A stretch of DNA of 64,000 nt. Source: Jeotgalibaca sp052266715 (GTDB taxonomy: Bacteria > Bacillota > Bacilli > Lactobacillales > Aerococcaceae). Below, in pieces: positions 60,932 to 64,000 of this stretch (positions are counted from its first letter, which is position 1; every line of letters starts with the position of its first letter). Where the stretch lies: the NCBI GenBank assembly GCA_052266715.1, contig JBQPRB010000003.1; one strand, written 5' to 3'. Below the pieces are notes generated by a model. That model was not told the DNA's origin. It searched no databases and was given only the letters and a program-made list of their open reading frames with translations. The position numbers and the translations under genes were made by a program.

Positions 60932-61579
60932 TTATTTCCCAGCGCTTTTGTCGTCTAGATATTTGCTAAACCATTCAGTGGCGAGTTCGGCTACTTGCTC
61001 CAGTGTCCCTGGTTCCTCGAAAAGGTGGGTAGCGTGAGGGATGATGGTTAGTTTTTTTATGTTCGTCATTTGGTCAAAGGCTTGTTGGTTAAGGCCGATG
61101 ACCACATCATCGTCACCGCCCACTATCAGCAGGGTCGGTGCTATAATTGTATTAAGATAAGCGGGCGCTAAATCGGGCCGGCCGCCACGGGAAACTACCG
61201 CCTGGATTTGATCGCCAAGATTTGCTGCACTCTGTATGGCTGCTGCCGCACCGGTGCTGGCACCGAAATACCCGAGTGGTAATGATTCAAATTGTGGATG
61301 TTTTTTTAGCCACATGGTTGCGACCTCCAAACGGTGGGCCAATAACGCAATATCGAAGCGGGTTGCATAATCACTGTCTTCTTCCGGAGTGAGCAAATCC
61401 ATTAACAAGGTTATGAATCCGTGTTGCTGAAGCTCGCGAGCCACAAAATTATTACGGGGGCTGAAGCGACTGCTGCCACTGCCATGTGCAAAAAGGATAA
61501 TACCGCGCGGATTGGCGGGACTCTCCAGCGACCCAATAATGGTGGCAGTGCCATCGGGAATATGCACCAGATTGTTCAT
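60932..61579 (-). CDS. Dienelactone-hydrolase-like alpha/beta hydrolase
   Basis: 215 residues from ATG 61579, well spaced from GAGGAA; ATG 61594 is an alternative. GIILFAHGSGSSRFSPRNNF is the oxyanion-side motif, LGYFGASTGAAAAIQSA the nucleophile elbow (GASTG), LIVGGDDDVVI the acid and IPHATHLFEE the catalytic His. Close relatives are often fused to or beside phosphoribosyltransferase-like genes and their substrate is unknown. Cytoplasmic. Confidence 0.85.
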   Translation of the reverse strand: MNNLVHIPDGTATIIGSLESPANPRGIILFAHGSGSSRFSPRNNFVARELQQHGFITLLMDLLTPEEDSDYATRFDIALLAHRLEVATMWLKKHPQFESLPLGYFGASTGAAAAIQSAANLGDQIQAVVSRGGRPDLAPAYLNTIIAPTLLIVGGDDDVVIGLNQQAFDQMTNIKKLTIIPHATHLFEEPGTLEQVAELATEWFSKYLDDKSAGK

Positions 61580-61620
61580 TTTTTGATTCCTCATTTCGTA
61601 TTTTTTCCAGGAGGTGTGTT

Positions 61621-62553
61621 ATGGAACGGACAAAAATCATTGAATGGTTGCTCGAAGGAGATGTGTCAATACAGTACCAAGTGCAACGTGATTTACTGGC
61701 TGCGGGGGATGAAGTGTTAGTACCATTGCAAAGGCGAATCGCGCTGGAAGGTTGGGGGTTTGAATTTTTACAAAGACAGCATGCTGACGGTCATTGGGGC
61801 CGTGGTTTTTATCAACCGAAGTGGACATCCACTCATTACACTTTATTGGATTTGCGGAATTTAGGTTGTTTGCCCACACCGGAGATTTCTAAAGCACTGG
61901 CGTTAATAGTGGATACGCGCAAAGGGTATGATGGTGGGATAAGCTGTCATGTGGCGGTAAGAGAAAGTGATTTGTGTGTGAATGGGATGTTTTTGAATTA
62001 TGCTTGTTATTTTGGTATTTCTGAAGAAGAGATTATGTCGGTAGTTGATTTTATCATCAGTCAGCAATTGCCGGATGGTGGCTTTAATTGTAATCTGAAT
62101 GTAAGTGGCGCGAAACATAGTTCCATGCATTCGACATTAAGTACACTGGAAGGTCTTTGTGAGTATCGCCTGCAAGGGTATGGTTATCGGTTGGATGAAC
62201 TCATGCAGATAGAGAGGGAGGCTCGGGAGTTTTTGTTGCGTCATCGGTTATTCCGGTCAGATCATACCGGGAAGGTTATCGACTCAAAGTATTTACGTTT
62301 CCCTTATCCTTCAAGGTGGCGGTATGATGTCTTACGGGCACTTGATTATTTTGTTCATGCTGGAGTGCCTTATGATGAACGAATGCTGGAAGCGATAGAG
62401 ATTGTCGAGAAGAAGCAAAATGGCGCTGGGAAGTGGCTGTTGCCAGCACATTATCCCGGTTCGGCTTTTCACTTTGAAATGGAGGAGCCAGGAAGAGAGA
62501 GTCGCTGGAATACTTTACGGGCGCTTCGGGTAATGGATTACTTCGGTATTTAG
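61621..62553 (+). CDS. Alpha/alpha-toroid protein (prenyltransferase/squalene-cyclase-like)
   Basis: 310 residues; CCAGGAGGTG precedes the ATG. Repeated helices carry QxxDGxW/F motifs: LQRQHADGHWGRGFYQPKW, ISQQLPDGGFNCNLN and VEKKQNGAGKWLL. This is the terpenoid cyclase/prenyltransferase toroid fold, but the catalytic DXDD of squalene-hopene cyclase is not visible and no terpenoid genes lie nearby. Length and soluble character match a small uncharacterised family annotated as 'prenyltransferase' in Firmicutes. Probably not a cyclase. Confidence 0.7.
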   Translation: MERTKIIEWLLEGDVSIQYQVQRDLLAAGDEVLVPLQRRIALEGWGFEFLQRQHADGHWGRGFYQPKWTSTHYTLLDLRNLGCLPTPEISKALALIVDTRKGYDGGISCHVAVRESDLCVNGMFLNYACYFGISEEEIMSVVDFIISQQLPDGGFNCNLNVSGAKHSSMHSTLSTLEGLCEYRLQGYGYRLDELMQIEREAREFLLRHRLFRSDHTGKVIDSKYLRFPYPSRWRYDVLRALDYFVHAGVPYDERMLEAIEIVEKKQNGAGKWLLPAHYPGSAFHFEMEEPGRESRWNTLRALRVMDYFGI

Positions 62554-62659
62554 AAAGGGCTGTTCTATCTCGAGTTTAAGGACTTCCTGTAGGGTTGTCA
62601 ATTAGGATGGTTAAGAAAAAAATATGAGTAAAAAAAATAATATTTTAGAGCGTTTCCCC

Positions 62660-62688
62660 TTTACAAGAAACCGTTTTCATGTTAGTAT
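62660..62688 (+). promoter_or_regulatory. Promoter with embedded cre site, for the structured RNA
   Basis: TTTACA (62660) and TAGTAT (62683) are 17 bp apart. AAGAAACCGTTTTCAT (62665-62680) fills the spacer; its complement ATGAAAACGGTTTCT fits the cre consensus at every fixed position. Repression by CcpA would therefore be expected. Confidence 0.65.
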
Positions 62689-62694
62689 ATGAGT

Positions 62695-63266
62695 GTAGAG
62701 AAGGATACAAATTACATTTCAATAGAAATGAAGTAAAGAAGATGAAGTGTATGCAAATCTTTCTTTACAGAGGATCGCTAAGGTTCCCATTTAATAATTT
62801 AGTTCCATCGATTTAGTGGCAACAGATTTTAGAAAGACCCGTAAGTCTTTGAAGATCAGTAAGAAACTAGGATGGACAACTAAATTGGGCAACTAACAAT
62901 TTAACTGAAAGGCTAGTAACAACAGTAAACCTGGAGCTAGATTTTGGGACCTTGCGATTCATTTAATCATAGAACAATCGCAGAGATTGATCTATGACGA
63001 AGATTCTGATCAGATTGAGAGAGGCGAGATGCCCCGTTCTGATGAAGGATAGAATCTTCAATATATTCATCTTCATCTTGTGGCCGTGTTCCTCATAAAT
63101 GGGATAGCCGATAAGGAAGGAAAGATTCATATATCGGTCCCCTGAGTGAAACATGAAAACCTAGTAAACGAAAGTCTACCAACGGATGTAGTGTTGGTAC
63201 TTAATCGAGGGACATGTGTTACAGCGATGAAGGGGAAGAGTTGCATTTGCAGCTCTTCCTATTTTT
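62695..63266 (+). ncRNA. Candidate large structured RNA (~570 nt)
   Basis: No convincing ORF exists between 62560 and 63680, yet the stretch has a promoter, a terminator and many local hairpins: AAAGAC-CCGTAA-GTCTTT (62833), TAAATTG/CAATTTA (62883), TGCGATT/AATCGCA (62953), GAAGATTCT/AGAATCTTC closing a long arm (62999-63059), and ACCAAC/GTTGGT (63179). I see none of the signature motifs of RNase P, tmRNA or SRP RNA. Size and complexity recall the large ornate classes (ROOL, OLE, GOLLD), of which ROOL occurs in lactobacillales, but I cannot verify membership by eye. The 5' end is estimated from the promoter. Confidence 0.6.
63234..63266 (+). terminator. Terminator of the structured RNA
   Basis: GGAAGAGTTGC / GCAGCTCTTCC stem with a short loop, followed by TATTTTTG. 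Confidence 0.9.
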
Positions 63267-63280
63267 GTGGGATTTTTTCA

Positions 63281-63309
63281 TTGACATGAAAAAACGCATA
63301 TGTTAAAGT
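63281..63309 (+). promoter_or_regulatory. rrn promoter candidate P0
   Basis: TTGACA and TAAAGT, 17 bp apart; the weakest of three tandem candidates. Confidence 0.4.
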
Positions 63310-63367
63310 AGTTTTTACATTGCGAACACAACCTTTACATCTTCTTTACAAAAAGATTAAAAATCGG

Positions 63368-63396
63368 TTGACAATTATTTCCGCAAATGTTATCTT
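63368..63396 (+). promoter_or_regulatory. rrn promoter P1
   Basis: TTGACA and TATCTT, 17 bp apart, in a very A/T-rich upstream region. Confidence 0.65.
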
Positions 63397-63452
63397 AATA
63401 AAGTCGCTGCACCGCGTCAGAAAATTCTTGAAAAAATAATTTCAAAAAAGTG

Positions 63453-63481
63453 TTGACAATGAGTTGCACAGGTGATAATAT
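63453..63481 (+). promoter_or_regulatory. rrn promoter P2
   Basis: TTGACA and TAATAT, 17 bp apart, preceded by A/T tracts like an UP element, about 205 nt before the 16S gene. Confidence 0.75.
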
Positions 63482-63499
63482 TAAGAAGTTGTCACGAAC

Positions 63500-63686
63500 G
63501 AAACATCACGTAACACGTGATAACGGATTGGCCTTTGAAAACTGAACAAAGAATGAACGAACCAAACGTGCAGGGCATCCTGACGGATGCACATTAAGCC
63601 GACACGCAAGTGTCGCAACACAAGTAAGTCAGCAAAACAACAAGAGCAATCAACTTAAACATTAGGGTTTCTGTACAAGAGCCCAC
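63500..63686 (+). other. rRNA leader with processing hairpins and boxA-like region
   Basis: TCACGT-AAC-ACGTGA (63507), GCATCC-TGAC-GGATGC (63577) and CGACAC-GCAA-GTGTCG (63600) are stable hairpins, and CTTTGAAAACTGAACAAAG (63533) is the usual antitermination-region sequence of Firmicutes rrn leaders. Confidence 0.7.

Positions 63687-64000
<314 letters not shown>

Noticed and set aside
62963..63154. 63-codon ORF on the minus strand upstream of 16S
   Set aside because: It lacks a ribosome binding site, has no recognisable protein features and lies inside the structured RNA candidate.
62695..63266. RNase P RNA, tmRNA or group I/II intron as the identity of the structured RNA
   Set aside because: No RNase P core (GAGGAAAGTCC-type), tmRNA ends or intron signatures can be found by eye.

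Overview
The window reads as chromosome of a low-GC Gram-positive coccus of the order Lactobacillales, closest in style to Carnobacteriaceae/Aerococcaceae. The evidence is AGGAGG-type ribosome binding sites, extended -10 (TGnTATAAT) promoters, a YSIRK signal peptide, CcpA (cre) sites, a PerR/Fur protein, a maltose phosphorylase/beta-phosphoglucomutase pathway, and a lactobacillales-type 16S rRNA 5' end. The genus assignment is inference. I see no transposase, integrase, tRNA or CRISPR-Cas.

Layout. 1-10.5 kb is the distal half of an exopolysaccharide/capsule locus: the ugd 3' end, a flippase, several glycosyltransferases, a pyruvyl-transferase-like protein, a Wzz-like two-TM protein, a beta-propeller protein and a Wzy-like polymerase. 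10.6-29 kb is a cell-surface block: two large GW-repeat wall hydrolases, an LtaS-family enzyme, a GtrB/GtrA pair, a 1.9-kilo-residue YSIRK/Ig-like/G5 surface protein, a degenerate GT2-GtrA fusion and an OafA-type acyltransferase. 29-42 kb is the accessory part: two paralogous NERD-nuclease genes, an AbiL-like ATPase/RloB pair, an endolysin operon with a ComX/SigH-like sigma factor, a ComK-like protein, then housekeeping recX, mutY and a DUF402 phosphatase. 42-62.5 kb is mostly alpha-glucan metabolism: pullulanase, two GH13 enzymes, a maltodextrin ABC transporter, MalA, maltose phosphorylase and pgmB, with a LacI-type regulator, perR and proC. The window ends with a probable ~570-nt structured RNA, tandem rrn promoters and the start of a 16S gene.

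The most unusual signal is a family of four intergenic arrays (29884-30025, 34082-34298, 40680-40871, 48992-49131). In each, one short word of 9-11 bp alternates strictly between forward and inverted orientation. The gaps are nearly constant (16/14, 13/19, 20/13 and 20/13 nt), so every array has the same 51-52 bp period although three unrelated words are used. The gap sequences are not conserved. Three of the arrays begin at the stop codon of a gene (NERD-A, an 83-aa protein, NERD-C). Those three genes, and no others that I found, share a composite upstream element: an A-tract, 11-12 nt, T6-7, then GCTTATATATA placed 26-28 nt before the start codon. I interpret promoter element + gene + phased inverted-word array as a repeated modular unit, possibly analogous to RAYT/REP-BIME systems but built on NERD proteins. 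The architecture is seen directly; the function is inference.

The alpha-glucan genes form a coherent pathway. Extracellular dextrins are bound by the lipoprotein MalE and imported through MalFG; no ATPase is encoded here, so a shared MsmX-type ATPase is expected elsewhere. The GH13 enzymes and pullulanase trim them, maltose phosphorylase gives glucose plus beta-glucose-1-phosphate, and PgmB gives glucose-6-phosphate. A 16-bp LacI-type operator before malE and before the first GH13 gene, plus cre sites, point to substrate induction and catabolite repression.
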